From contig CACXWH010000025.1 of the NCBI GenBank assembly GCA_902771225.1, positions 1 through 43,401 on the forward strand: a stretch of DNA of 43,401 nt. Direction: 5' to 3'. Under the pieces are notes generated by a model that was not told the origin of the DNA, did no database searches, and saw only the letters and a list, made by a program, of their open reading frames with translations. The position numbers were made by a program, and so were the translations under genes. Positions 7,143 through 15,577 of this stretch are shown here, piece after piece; position 1 is the first letter of the stretch; each line of letters starts with the position of its first letter. Origin of the DNA: an uncultured Methanobrevibacter sp. (GTDB lineage Archaea > Methanobacteriota > Methanobacteria > Methanobacteriales > Methanobacteriaceae).

Positions 7143-8189
7143 ATGATGCAAGATTTAGAGCATGAAAACTATATGTTAAAGTCAATATTAAAAAGCTCAC
7201 CGAGTTCCGAGAGTTTTTCATTTGAAGAATATAGGAAAGTTTCACCAGCTTATTACAGTGATTTAAAGCAACAACTTCTTGAAAAATATAAAAATAAGCA
7301 ATTAACTGATATAAAAGGAAGTAAAGTGATAGAAACGCCATATGGTGATACTTTAGAAATTGTTCAAAAGGAAAAAATTGATTTTGAACTTGCTGAAAAT
7401 AATTTTAAAAATCAAATGAATCATAATCTAAAATTACTGCCGAAAATTGGAATTAAAACTGAGCAAAACCTAAAAAAACAAGGATTTACTACAGTAGAAT
7501 CACTTTTAGAACATGATTCACATAAACATAATGCAAAAATCTTCATTGAAAATATGGATGACATGTCATTTTCTCAAATCATTGATTTATTAAATCAGAA
7601 TAAGTATGGAAAATCCTGTAAGGATAATTTAATCAAATGTGTCAGTATTCCGGATTATGAAAACTTTAAATTTATGGATATAGAAACATTAGGTCTTTCA
7701 AATGTTCCAATTATATTAATTGGGGTTGCGGAAATAAAAGGAAAAAATATCATATCTTCACAATATTTTCTAAGGGATTTGGATGAAGAAATTGCTGTTT
7801 TAAATGCTTATTTTTCTCATTTGGATGAAAATTCAGTTCATGTAACCTTTAATGGAAAAACATTTGATGTACCATTTATAAAAAATAGGCTTAATTACCA
7901 TAGGATTGATGTTGATTTTAATCTAGCTCATTTGGATTTAATGTATTTTGCAAAATACTTATGGAGGAATGATTTGCCTAATTGCCAACTCCAAACCATA
8001 GAAAAATATAAATTCGGTATTGAAAGGATTGATGATGTTCCAGGCCAATACATTCCAGGTTATTATAATTCTTATCTTAGCGAGAGAAATATTGGACCGA
8101 TGATTCCGATAATTGAACATAATAAACAGGATATTTTTTCTCTTGCTTATTTTCTCATGAAAATGTATGAAGAGGTTAATTACGAATAG
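7143..8189 (+). CDS. YprB-like RNase H-fold 3'-5' exonuclease domain protein
   Basis: A protein of about 348 residues with a C-terminal DEDD-type exonuclease domain of the YprB/RNase_H_2 family. Motif 1 is FMDIETLGL (Asp and Glu, about residues 178-186). Motif 2 is VTFNGKTFDVPFIKNRL with its Asp near residue 240. The final motif is HNKQD with Asp near residue 329. The N-terminal 130 residues are helical and include a helix-hairpin-helix-like KLLPKIGIKTEQNLKKQGFT. It probably degrades or trims nucleic acid in the cytoplasm. The start is taken at ATG 7143 (ATG 7146 follows directly). A TATA-like TTTTTATAT at about 7112-7119 lies roughly 27 bases upstream, suggesting a leaderless transcript. The next gene begins 10 bases after the stop. 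Confidence 0.8.
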   Translation: MMQDLEHENYMLKSILKSSPSSESFSFEEYRKVSPAYYSDLKQQLLEKYKNKQLTDIKGSKVIETPYGDTLEIVQKEKIDFELAENNFKNQMNHNLKLLPKIGIKTEQNLKKQGFTTVESLLEHDSHKHNAKIFIENMDDMSFSQIIDLLNQNKYGKSCKDNLIKCVSIPDYENFKFMDIETLGLSNVPIILIGVAEIKGKNIISSQYFLRDLDEEIAVLNAYFSHLDENSVHVTFNGKTFDVPFIKNRLNYHRIDVDFNLAHLDLMYFAKYLWRNDLPNCQLQTIEKYKFGIERIDDVPGQYIPGYYNSYLSERNIGPMIPIIEHNKQDIFSLAYFLMKMYEEVNYE

Positions 8190-8199
8190 GTGCTTTAAA

Positions 8200-9747
8200 A
8201 TGGGTTTATTTGACATTTTTAAAAAAGATAAAAAAGATAAAAAAGAAAAAAAAGTAACTGAAGAAAAAAAAGAAAAAAAGTCAATAGAAATTCCTAAAGA
8301 CTCCGAAATTCCGGAAGTTGAATTGCAATTAAAGGAAATTGCAATGAAAAATAAAAACAGAAATGAAAGGGCAGTTGCAGCAAATAGTATTACAAATCAG
8401 TATGTGGCACTAGATTTAGCAAAGAATGTTAAAGACCGTGCTATTAGGTTAATTGCAGCAAATAAATTGGAAGATAAAAAATTATTATGGGATGCTGCTT
8501 TGAATTCTAATTTTTATGATGTTAGAAGCTTTGCTTATGAGAGATTAGGTGAAAACAATAAATCCATAGCGGAAATGGTAATTAACCAGAAAAAATCTAA
8601 AGAAACAACAGAAATCTTTAATAAAGTTGAAGATGAAGAAACTCTAAAAGATATAGCAATCAATGCTATAGATAAAAGATATAGAAAAGAAGCCCTTGAA
8701 AAAATTAATGATGAGGAAATATTGGCAGATTTGGTTTTTAAATCAAATGACAAGGTTATAAGAAAAAATGCTGTTTTAAAAGATTCATTTACAAATGAAG
8801 ATATTTTATATAAGATTGCAATGACAGATTCAGATGGTGATGTTAGGCTTGCAGCTATTAATAAAATATCAAATGAAGATAAGTTAGTTGAAATAGCAAA
8901 AGAAGAGGATAATGCAAAAATTCGGAATGTCATTTTTGAAAAAATATCTAATAAAAAATTATTAAGCAAGATTGCTTTAAACTCTAAAAAATCTGATGTC
9001 AGACTAGATTTAATTAAAATCATTGATGATGAAGATGTATTAACTCAAATAGTATTAAATGATGAAGATAGTGTTGTTAGAAGTGAAGCTATTAAGAAAA
9101 TTGATAATGATGAAGTATTAATTGAAGTAGCTAAAAATGATTCAGATAGGTTCACTCGACAAACTGCAGTTAAAAAAATAAAAAGTACTGATGAACTTGT
9201 TAACATTGCTTTAACTGATGAAGATCCTTTTGTCAGGTCTCATGCTGTAACAAATCCCAATTTGAATTCTCAGGATGATTTTGTTAAAATAGCAATTAAC
9301 ACTACACATGAGGACGTTGCACTGGAAGCGATGAAAAATATAACTTCAGAAGAGGATTATGTTAAGATACTGCATGAAGCTAAATTGGAGTCCGTAAGAA
9401 AAGATACCTTGGATAATATTGATGATATAAAAGTATTGGTTGAAATTATTTTAGCTAATAAGGAACTTGATTTCAGTCTTAAAGCTTTAAATAAAATAGA
9501 TAATGAAGAGGTAATTATTAAGATTTATGAACAGAATATTCATGAAGATATTAATGTACGTTGTGTTTCTAAAATTAGAAATCAAAAAGTATTAACTAAT
9601 ATTTTACAAAACGATAAATCCTGGAGAGTGAGAGAAGCTTGTGTTAAAAAAATTGTTAGTATAAAAGTCTTGAAAGATGTTTCTTTAAGTGATGAAAATG
9701 AATATGTAAGAAATGTGGCAAAAAATAGAATTAAGGCATTAAAATAA
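8200..9747 (+). CDS. HEAT-like repeat protein (26-residue repeats)
   Basis: A 515-aa soluble alpha-solenoid protein. A Lys/Glu low-complexity segment (about residues 6-35) precedes a run of short helical repeats that continues to the C-terminus. The consensus is roughly (D/N)(E/D)-x-L-x-x-I-A-x-x-(D/E)-x-D-x-x-V-R-x-x-A-x-x-K-I. In the middle, consecutive units are exactly 26 residues, shorter than canonical HEAT units. Such proteins are usually scaffolds for protein contacts; no partner can be read from sequence. The start is placed at MGLFDIFKKD because AGGTG (8188-8192), overlapping the stop of the upstream exonuclease gene, is correctly spaced. An earlier in-frame ATG at 8167 has none. 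It forms an operon with the YprB-like gene. Confidence 0.85.
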   Translation: MGLFDIFKKDKKDKKEKKVTEEKKEKKSIEIPKDSEIPEVELQLKEIAMKNKNRNERAVAANSITNQYVALDLAKNVKDRAIRLIAANKLEDKKLLWDAALNSNFYDVRSFAYERLGENNKSIAEMVINQKKSKETTEIFNKVEDEETLKDIAINAIDKRYRKEALEKINDEEILADLVFKSNDKVIRKNAVLKDSFTNEDILYKIAMTDSDGDVRLAAINKISNEDKLVEIAKEEDNAKIRNVIFEKISNKKLLSKIALNSKKSDVRLDLIKIIDDEDVLTQIVLNDEDSVVRSEAIKKIDNDEVLIEVAKNDSDRFTRQTAVKKIKSTDELVNIALTDEDPFVRSHAVTNPNLNSQDDFVKIAINTTHEDVALEAMKNITSEEDYVKILHEAKLESVRKDTLDNIDDIKVLVEIILANKELDFSLKALNKIDNEEVIIKIYEQNIHEDINVRCVSKIRNQKVLTNILQNDKSWRVREACVKKIVSIKVLKDVSLSDENEYVRNVAKNRIKALK

Positions 9748-9790
9748 TTTTTATATAATATAAATTTATAAATTAATAAATGGTGATTAG

Positions 9791-10822
9791 ATGAAATTAA
9801 TGAAAGAACTTTCTTTAGCACCTGGTGTGTCCAGTGGTGAGGATGAAATAGCTAAAATTATTGAAAGAGAATTAAAAGATGTAGCAGATACTATTGAACG
9901 TGATACTTTAGGAAATATTATTGCTACTAAAAAGGGTTCTAAAAAAGCTCCTAAAATTATGTTAGCATCTCATATGGATGAAATTGGATTAATGGTTAAA
10001 TATATTGATGATAAGGGTTATATTTTATTTTCAAAAATTGGTGGAATTAATGATCAAATGTTAATGAATCAAACTGTAACCATTCACAGCAGTGTTGGTG
10101 AAGATGTTATTGGTGTAATAGGTTCAAAACCACCTCACGTTATAAAACCTGAAGAGAAAAATAAAGTTGTCAATTATGATTCAATGTTTATTGATATTGG
10201 TGCAAAAGATAAGGAAGATGCAGAAAAAATGGTGTCTGTTGGCGATTTAATGACTTTTAATGCATTATTTGAAGAATATCCTAATAATTTAATCATGGGT
10301 AAAGCACTTGATAATCGTGTAGGATGTTATGTAATGATAGAAGTTTTAAAAAGAGTAGATGCGGATGTTACAGTTTATGGTGTTGGAACTGTACAAGAAG
10401 AAGTGGGTCTTAAAGGTGCTAAAACTTCTGCATTTAAATTAAATCCAGATTATGCTATTGCATTGGATGTAACTTTATCTGGTGATCATCCGGGAATCAA
10501 GCCGGAAGAAGCACCTGTTGTAATGGGTAAAGGTCCTGCGGTCATTTTATCAGATGCTTCTGGACGTGGACTTTTAACTCAGCCATTTATTAGGGATTTA
10601 TTAACTAAAGCTGGAGATGAAAACGATATTGATTACCAATTAGAAGTTAGTGACGGCGGAACCACTGATGGTACTGCAATTCATTTAACTCGTGAAGGTA
10701 TTCCAACTGGTGTTTTATCAGTTCCTACAAGATACATCCACACTCCTGTAAGTGTATGTAGTATGGATGATGTTGAATCTACTATTCAGTTAATAGTAGC
10801 TGCAATTAATAATTTAGAATAA
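9791..10822 (+). CDS. M42 family metallo-aminopeptidase
   Basis: A cytoplasmic dinuclear-metal aminopeptidase or deblocking aminopeptidase of the TET/FrvX family, which forms large tetrahedral assemblies and trims peptides. Metal ligands and the general base are visible in order: His61 in ASHMDE, Asp174 in KALDNRVG, the base Glu203 and ligand Glu204 in VQEEVGLKG, Asp226 in ALDVT, and His317 in RYIHTP. The 343-aa length is normal. The ribosome binding site is GGTGATTAG just before the ATG. A hairpin with GGAAAGTT/AACTTTCC arms (10837-10857) separates it from the convergent trmO-like gene. Peptide specificity cannot be assigned. Confidence 0.95.
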   Translation: MKLMKELSLAPGVSSGEDEIAKIIERELKDVADTIERDTLGNIIATKKGSKKAPKIMLASHMDEIGLMVKYIDDKGYILFSKIGGINDQMLMNQTVTIHSSVGEDVIGVIGSKPPHVIKPEEKNKVVNYDSMFIDIGAKDKEDAEKMVSVGDLMTFNALFEEYPNNLIMGKALDNRVGCYVMIEVLKRVDADVTVYGVGTVQEEVGLKGAKTSAFKLNPDYAIALDVTLSGDHPGIKPEEAPVVMGKGPAVILSDASGRGLLTQPFIRDLLTKAGDENDIDYQLEVSDGGTTDGTAIHLTREGIPTGVLSVPTRYIHTPVSVCSMDDVESTIQLIVAAINNLE

Positions 10823-10836
10823 AAAATGGTTTTTAA

Positions 10837-10857
10837 GGAAAGTTTAACTAACTTTCC
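10837..10857. terminator. Hairpin between convergent genes
   Basis: GGAAAGTT (10837-10844), loop TAACT, AACTTTCC (10850-10857). It sits exactly between the M42 peptidase stop and the trmO-like stop codon, so it could serve both transcripts. Confidence 0.5.
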
Positions 10858-11342
10858 TATTTAAATCTATTGTCTGATTTTTGTGATTTTGCTTTTTGGT
10901 GATTTTTTTCAAACCATCCTATTTTTAATTCATCAATTGTATCTTCATACAATTGAGGCACATATGGTTTGATGTCTAATAGTGGTGTTTTGTTTAAAAC
11001 ATCAATATTTGATACGTATACTGTATTTCCTTCAATTTTATCTATCTGTACAACGGATGAACCTATGCGATTCGGTCTTTTAGGTGATCTTGTTGCAAAA
11101 ACTCCATGGGTATTGATATCCATAAAAGGCTTTACTTCAAGTAAATATCCATCAACTTTATGGAGTAAATATAAAATATTAATATGTGAAAACTCATCCA
11201 AATCTTTTAAACCATCTACATATTTGTCTTTTATTACAAGTTTTCCTTTCACACCTTTTGCTCCAGTAGGTTGAATGGGCATTCCTTCAATTTCTGTAAA
11301 TTCGGTGTGTATAATTCCTATTGATTCAAGTTCTATTTTCAT
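10857..11342 (-). CDS. trmO: TrmO/TsaA-like tRNA (adenine-N6)-methyltransferase
   Basis: A 161-aa member of the TsaA/TrmO (UPF0066) family, SAM-dependent enzymes with a single-sheet beta-barrel. In bacteria they add the N6-methyl to t6A37 of tRNA. Conserved features are the N-terminal IGIIHTEFTEIEGMPIQP, the LDEFSHINILYLLH segment (about residues 50-63) and the signature GVFATRSPKRPNRIGSS (about 86-102) that builds the SAM pocket. It ends LLDIKPYVPQLY, also typical. Function in archaea is inferred from the family. It is transcribed divergently from the mop pair, with about 165 bp of AT-rich promoter region between. Confidence 0.9.
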   Translation of the reverse strand: MKIELESIGIIHTEFTEIEGMPIQPTGAKGVKGKLVIKDKYVDGLKDLDEFSHINILYLLHKVDGYLLEVKPFMDINTHGVFATRSPKRPNRIGSSVVQIDKIEGNTVYVSNIDVLNKTPLLDIKPYVPQLYEDTIDELKIGWFEKNHQKAKSQKSDNRFK

Positions 11343-11508
11343 GTTTTTTTATTTTATTTTTACTTGTTTATATAATTATTTTATTTTATCTTTCGATATG
11401 AATAATTTTCGGTAATCGTTTTCAAAAGTCTTTATTTTAAAAAAACCAAAACATTTATATACAATTCGATATAACATATTAGTATACAAATAAATGGAGA
11501 TGATTTTA
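11343..11508. promoter_or_regulatory. Divergent promoter region with two TTCGATAT copies
   Basis: No gene fits this region. A TATA-like ATTTATATA (about 11453-11461) precedes the mop genes. TTCGATAT occurs at 11392-11399 and again at 11465-11472, the second just downstream of the TATA element, where an archaeal repressor would act. The octamer may be an operator for a molybdate- or tungstate-responsive regulator, but that is a guess from the genes served. Confidence 0.35.
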
Positions 11509-11715
11509 ATGGAACTTAGTGCTAGAAATCAATTAAAAGGTAAAGTTACAAATGTTGAATTAGGTGCTGTAATGGCTAATATTAAAATCGATGTGTCAGA
11601 ACCTTCAGTTATTACTGCTGTAATTACTAAAGAGTCTGCTGAAAGGTTAGGTCTTAAAGAAGGTGACGATGTAACCGCTTTAATTAAATCTACTGAAGTT
11701 ATTGTTGGTAAATAG
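11509..11715 (+). CDS. Molybdopterin/molybdate-binding Mop (TOBE) protein, copy 1
   Basis: A 68-aa single Mop/TOBE domain beginning MELSARNQLKGKV, the hallmark of small molbindins that store or buffer molybdate or tungstate as oligomers in the cytoplasm. The central GAVMANIKIDV and the closing RLGLKEGDDVTALIKSTEV match the family. The start is set at 11509 because GGAGATGA lies about 9 bases upstream. Two further in-frame ATG codons (11494, 11500) lie around that site. It is followed after 17 bases by a near-identical paralogue. Methanogens need Mo or W for formylmethanofuran and formate dehydrogenases. Confidence 0.93.
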   Translation: MELSARNQLKGKVTNVELGAVMANIKIDVSEPSVITAVITKESAERLGLKEGDDVTALIKSTEVIVGK

Positions 11716-11732
11716 ATTTGGAGGTGTTAAAT

Positions 11733-11939
11733 ATGGAACTTAGTGCTAGAAATCAATTAAAAGGTAAAGTAACTGGTGTTGAATTAGGTGCTGTAATGGC
11801 TAATATTAAAATTGAAGTAGCTGATCCTAATGTTATTACTGCTGTAATTACTAAAGAGTCTGCTGAAAGGTTAGGTCTTAAAGAAGGTGACGATGTAACT
11901 GCTTTAATTAAATCTACTGAAGTAATAATTGGAAAATAA
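11733..11939 (+). CDS. Molybdopterin/molybdate-binding Mop (TOBE) protein, copy 2
   Basis: The second 68-aa Mop/TOBE protein, differing from copy 1 at only about nine positions, clustered in residues 12-35 (for example T-G-V for T-N-V and EVADPNV for DVSEPSV). Residues 36-61 are identical. A strong GGAGGTG (11720-11726) fixes the start at ATG 11733. Sequence identity at the DNA level indicates a recent tandem duplication, and the two products could form mixed oligomers. Transcription probably ends at the hairpin 11938-11957, which overlaps the stop codon. Confidence 0.93.
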   Translation: MELSARNQLKGKVTGVELGAVMANIKIEVADPNVITAVITKESAERLGLKEGDDVTALIKSTEVIIGK

Positions 11940-11961
11940 ACTGGATAAATCCAGTTTTTTT
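11938..11961 (+). terminator. Intrinsic-type terminator after the mop pair
   Basis: AAACTGGAT (11938-11946), loop AA, ATCCAGTTT (11949-11957), continuing into a run of T to 11961. The perfect 9-bp stem starts within the stop codon of the second mop gene. Confidence 0.75.
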
Positions 11962-12085
11962 AAACTCTTTTTTTAAATACAAATATGACTCATTTTTTTT
12001 AGTACTGTTATTTCATAAATATTTTTTTAAAATATAAACAAACAATTAACCGATATTGTTCGTTAAATTAAGATAAAATTAAAAT
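11962..12085. other. Short AT-rich gap between convergent units
   Basis: I see no ORF with a ribosome binding site here, only AT-rich sequence between the mop terminator and the terminator of the minus-strand nadM-moaE unit. Confidence 0.5.
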
Positions 12086-12104
12086 GGTGAGCTTGTGTCT
12101 CACC
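12086..12104 (-). terminator. Terminator of the nadM-moaE-small ORF unit
   Basis: On the minus strand GGTGAG, a 7-base loop and CTCACC are followed by ATTTTAATTTT. The stem contains the stop codon of the 51-codon ORF. Confidence 0.55.
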
Positions 12105-12255
12105 CTAAGATAAAACTTGAATTGACTAAAAAATTAGGTAGTATGAATAGAATTATTAGGAGTAATATTAATACTATAATGAATTTCAAATGTTTTATTG
12201 TGAAATAAATTGCGCAAAATAGTATTAATAATTTAATAATTAATGTAATATCCAC
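12100..12255 (-). CDS. Short hydrophobic membrane peptide (51 aa), GTG start
   Basis: This gene is too short for a standard ORF cut-off. Reading leftward from GTG at 12255-12253, the frame gives 51 codons ending TGA at 12102-12100. The product starts VDITLIIKLLILFCAIYF (first residue translated as Met) and continues through a second hydrophobic stretch with FIIVLILLLIILFIL, so it has two membrane helices with one Lys-rich turn. Support for translation comes from a perfect GGAGG (formed by the last codons of moaE) five bases before the GTG, and from a terminator hairpin at its end. I know no family. Placement in the moaE operon suggests, but does not show, a link to molybdopterin or metal handling. 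Confidence 0.55.
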   Translation of the reverse strand: MDITLIIKLLILFCAIYFTIKHLKFIIVLILLLIILFILPNFLVNSSFILG

Positions 12256-12256
12256 A

Positions 12257-12694
12257 TTATCCTCCAGCTAATATCGTTTTAGTTCCTTGTTTGGATATTT
12301 CTTCTTTTTTAAATTCCACATCGTATTTTACTTTTTCAATTACTTCTTTTAACGCGTCTAGGGTTTCTCCACGATGATTGCCTAATACTGCTACTAAAAA
12401 TAAGCTGTCTCCTGTGTAAAATTCGCCGATGTAGTGAACAACAGATATTTCAGCTACATTATATTTAATTTTTGCATTTTCAACTATTGTTTCTATTTCT
12501 TTTTTTGTTGTTTCTTTATCTGGTGTGCTTAATATTAATTTTTCCAAATCCATATTTTCTTCTTTTCCACGCACTATTCCTTCGAAAGTGAAAATAGCAC
12601 CACAATAATCAATTTTAGTATTTTTCTTTATATCTTTGAGTAAATCCGGAATTGTTACTTTATCTTCTTTTGCTTCTATAACTTTGACAACCAT
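12257..12694 (-). CDS. moaE: Molybdopterin synthase catalytic subunit MoaE
   Basis: The large subunit of molybdopterin synthase, which transfers sulfur from the MoaD C-terminal thiocarboxylate to precursor Z (cPMP). Family features are CGAIFTFEGIVRG (about residues 31-43), VHYIGEFYTGDSLFLVAVLG (about 85-104), HRGETLDALKEVIEKVKYDVEFKKEE with the catalytic-region lysines (about 106-131), and 145 aa in total. The start is fixed by GAGGTAATAAA before the ATG. The protein ends in Leu-Ala-Gly-Gly. These Gly codons double as the GGAGG ribosome binding site for the small gene downstream. MoaD is not in the window. The neighbouring mop genes fit a molybdenum-cofactor setting. Confidence 0.92.
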   Translation of the reverse strand: MVVKVIEAKEDKVTIPDLLKDIKKNTKIDYCGAIFTFEGIVRGKEENMDLEKLILSTPDKETTKKEIETIVENAKIKYNVAEISVVHYIGEFYTGDSLFLVAVLGNHRGETLDALKEVIEKVKYDVEFKKEEISKQGTKTILAGG

Positions 12695-12740
12695 TTTATT
12701 ACCTCATTATTATTTTTATCATGCTGATATATAACTATTG

Positions 12741-13286
<546 letters not shown>

Positions 13287-13367
13287 TTAATAATATATTG
13301 AAGTAAAGTTATATTAAATACTTTTATTATAAAATATAATTGTAAAAAAATTTACGGAGTTCTAATA

Positions 13368-14036
13368 ATGGAAAAGAAAAACATGATAATTATTGGAGTT
13401 ATCGTAGTGGTAGTAATAGCGATTGTTGCTTTTGTTTTTGCTGGCGGTGCTTTAAATAAAAATGAAGTCAAAACTCCATTCGATACAGAGTTTATGAGTG
13501 GGAAATTTGTAGGAAATGTAGAAAAAGTGAATACGAATGAATCATTTTTAGCCTCATTTAAAGATAATGAGCATAATATAACCTATAATTTAACTACTAT
13601 GGATGATTCTAATTCATTAATGGAAATATATCAATTCCAAGGAGTAAAAGGTCCAGATCATCGTTCATATAATGGAAATGATTGGAATATATACTTTGGT
13701 GAAGCAATGCCTGCAGTGAATAATACAACAAAACAGGATACAAATCAGTCTATGGGTATTATTATCTGCCAATCACAAAAAGAATCTCAAGGATATGTGA
13801 TTTATGCTATATTTGATTTAACTAAAGTCAATTTCACATTAAATACATTTGGTGATTCTTATGTTAAATATATAGAACCGTTACTCAAGAGCATTGATTT
13901 AAAACAAAGTAATAATGTTCCGGCAATACATGAACAATTTGGAATGTCAAAAGATGATTTCAACAAACAAATGGATTTAATTCATCAAGTAAATGCTGGA
14001 AACCGATCCGCATTACAGCAACAAGGTCAAAAATGA
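13368..14036 (+). CDS. Membrane-anchored extracytoplasmic protein, function unknown
   Basis: A 222-aa protein with an N-terminal anchor (IIIGVIVVVVIAIVAFVFAGG, about residues 7-28) and a soluble outer domain that has several Asn-x-Ser/Thr sites and one Cys. The domain contains MEIYQFQGVKGPDH and GDSYVKYIEPLLKSIDL and resembles small alpha/beta domains common in Methanobrevibacter surface proteins. I do not recognise a named family. The tail (residues 180-222) is polar, with a Gln-rich end. CGGAGTT precedes the ATG at good spacing. The 3' end overlaps tsr3 by 4 bases (ATGA), so the two are translated together despite unrelated roles. Confidence 0.75.
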   Translation: MEKKNMIIIGVIVVVVIAIVAFVFAGGALNKNEVKTPFDTEFMSGKFVGNVEKVNTNESFLASFKDNEHNITYNLTTMDDSNSLMEIYQFQGVKGPDHRSYNGNDWNIYFGEAMPAVNNTTKQDTNQSMGIIICQSQKESQGYVIYAIFDLTKVNFTLNTFGDSYVKYIEPLLKSIDLKQSNNVPAIHEQFGMSKDDFNKQMDLIHQVNAGNRSALQQQGQK

Positions 14037-14548
14037 GAATAACAGTTTTTCATGCTAATGAATGTGACAGAAAAAAATGTACATCTATTAAAATGGAAAA
14101 GTTAGGTAAATGCAGGTTAGTCTATAATATAAACAGAATACCTTCAGGAGCCATTGTATTAAATCCATATGCAGAAAAGGCGGTATCATACGAAGATTAT
14201 AAATTCGTTGAAAGAAGAGGAATTGTAGGACTTGACTGCTCCTGGAATGAAGTGTCAAGTTCTAAAAAATTCTTTTCTTTATCAAAATACCACAGATCCC
14301 TACCCTTTTTAATTGCAACAAATCCGGTTAATTACGGAAAGGCATGTATACTCTCAACTGTTGAGGCGATTTCAGCTACATTGTATATTACCAGATTTAA
14401 GGATGAGGCCCGTGATATTTTGAACGGTTTCAAGTGGGGTCACACCTTTCTGGAGCTGAACCATGATTTGCTTGAAAGCTATTGCGAAGCAGATACCAGC
14501 GCCGAAGTTGTTAAAATTCAGAATGAATTTCTGGAAAGTCATGAATAA
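14033..14548 (+). CDS. tsr3: Tsr3-like rRNA aminocarboxypropyltransferase (DUF367)
   Basis: The enzyme transfers the 3-amino-3-carboxypropyl group of SAM to a hypermodified uridine of small-subunit rRNA, as shown for eukaryotic and archaeal Tsr3. Diagnostic segments are the N-terminal CDRKKCTSIKMEKLGKCRL (about residues 11-29), ALNP-like IVLNPYAEKAVS, GLDCSWN (about residues 65-71) and RSLPFLIATNPVNYGKAC followed by LSTVEAISATLYI. The last of these forms the SPOUT-like SAM site. It is 171 aa, normal for archaea. It acts in the cytoplasm during late 30S maturation. Start overlap with the upstream gene indicates an operon. Confidence 0.93.
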   Translation: MRITVFHANECDRKKCTSIKMEKLGKCRLVYNINRIPSGAIVLNPYAEKAVSYEDYKFVERRGIVGLDCSWNEVSSSKKFFSLSKYHRSLPFLIATNPVNYGKACILSTVEAISATLYITRFKDEARDILNGFKWGHTFLELNHDLLESYCEADTSAEVVKIQNEFLESHE

Positions 14549-15577
14549 TTTTTTTTACATTGTTAGTAACAATTAATATATTTGTTAAAATCAAATTTTT
14601 CTTACAAAATATATTGTATATTAATATTGAATATATTTTATTACAGTTATATAGCAATAATCATGTTTTGTAATAATGTTTTAATTTTTATCAAAAAATT
14701 GCTTGTTTTTTGATTTTTAGGTTAATATAAACTTTTTTTCGCAATTCAAAATCATTTCGATATTTATTTATATCTATATTGATAAAAATAAACTTACAGT
14801 TAATTTTAGCAACTTTTTTGGGGGAAAATATCTTTGTTAAAGGCATTATTTTTCTTTATAAATAAATGTAAGTTAATTTTGACTGAGGTTTGATTTGATT
14901 AAACCTTAAATTGACATTTCGGTTTAGGATATGAATTGTTTTTAAAAACGATTGCTGTCTGTTTGAAAAAGGCCTGAAATTCAATTTTAAATGAATTCAA
15001 GTAAGAATATATTGATTTATGGTCATTAAGTGAGCAAATCTTGTATTAAATTTAGTAAAAAAATCAAAATTTAGGTTAATTTGTATTAACAAGAATTTAT
15101 GATTGGTATAATCTGGTTTAGTGTTTATTTGATGCGCATAATTAGTGAGAATTGGTTATGATGTCGTTTCTTAAGCGCAATAATAATTGGACATATTACT
15201 TATAAGGATTTGTAGTTTAGGTTAATGCTAAATGTAATAAATTAATATTATTACTTTGATTTAAATGTATTAAGTTTAATTTGGTTTGACTCTCGTTAAA
15301 AAGTATTAATGGGGATTAAATTGAAAATAAATAATATAATACATTTAGTAAATTCGTTATTAGTATTATTTGGATGTTTTAATCCACATAATATTAATGG
15401 AAAGTATAAAAGTAAAAGGAAGGTAGAAAATTTAGATATCAATGCTGGCGTTAATTCTGCTGGTTTTGATAGGATGTTAGGATTAATTCATGGTATTGTT
15501 GTTAGCAGGGAGGTTTCGTAACAATCTCTATAAACTAAGCAATTGTTGTTGAAATTTTTATTTAATGGAGTGATTTA
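14549..15577. other. Long AT-rich region upstream of the adhesin gene
   Basis: About 1 kb without a convincing gene. It holds a palindrome ATTGTTA-G-TAACAAT (14559-14573) just after tsr3, probably its terminator. An inverted repeat AGGTTT...AAACCT lies at 14885-14905. The decamer TTAGGTTAAT occurs three times (14717-14726, 15071-15080, 15217-15226), with another TTCGATAT at 14756-14763. Long non-coding leaders in front of adhesin-like genes are common in these methanogens and may contain the promoter and an untranslated RNA leader. A possible 70-codon frame at 15309-15521 lacks a ribosome binding site and is not called. Confidence 0.5.

Noticed and set aside
15309-15521. 70-codon open frame before the adhesin gene
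   Set aside because: No ribosome binding site, no recognisable domain, and unusual codons at the end compared with neighbours. It most likely belongs to the non-coding leader.
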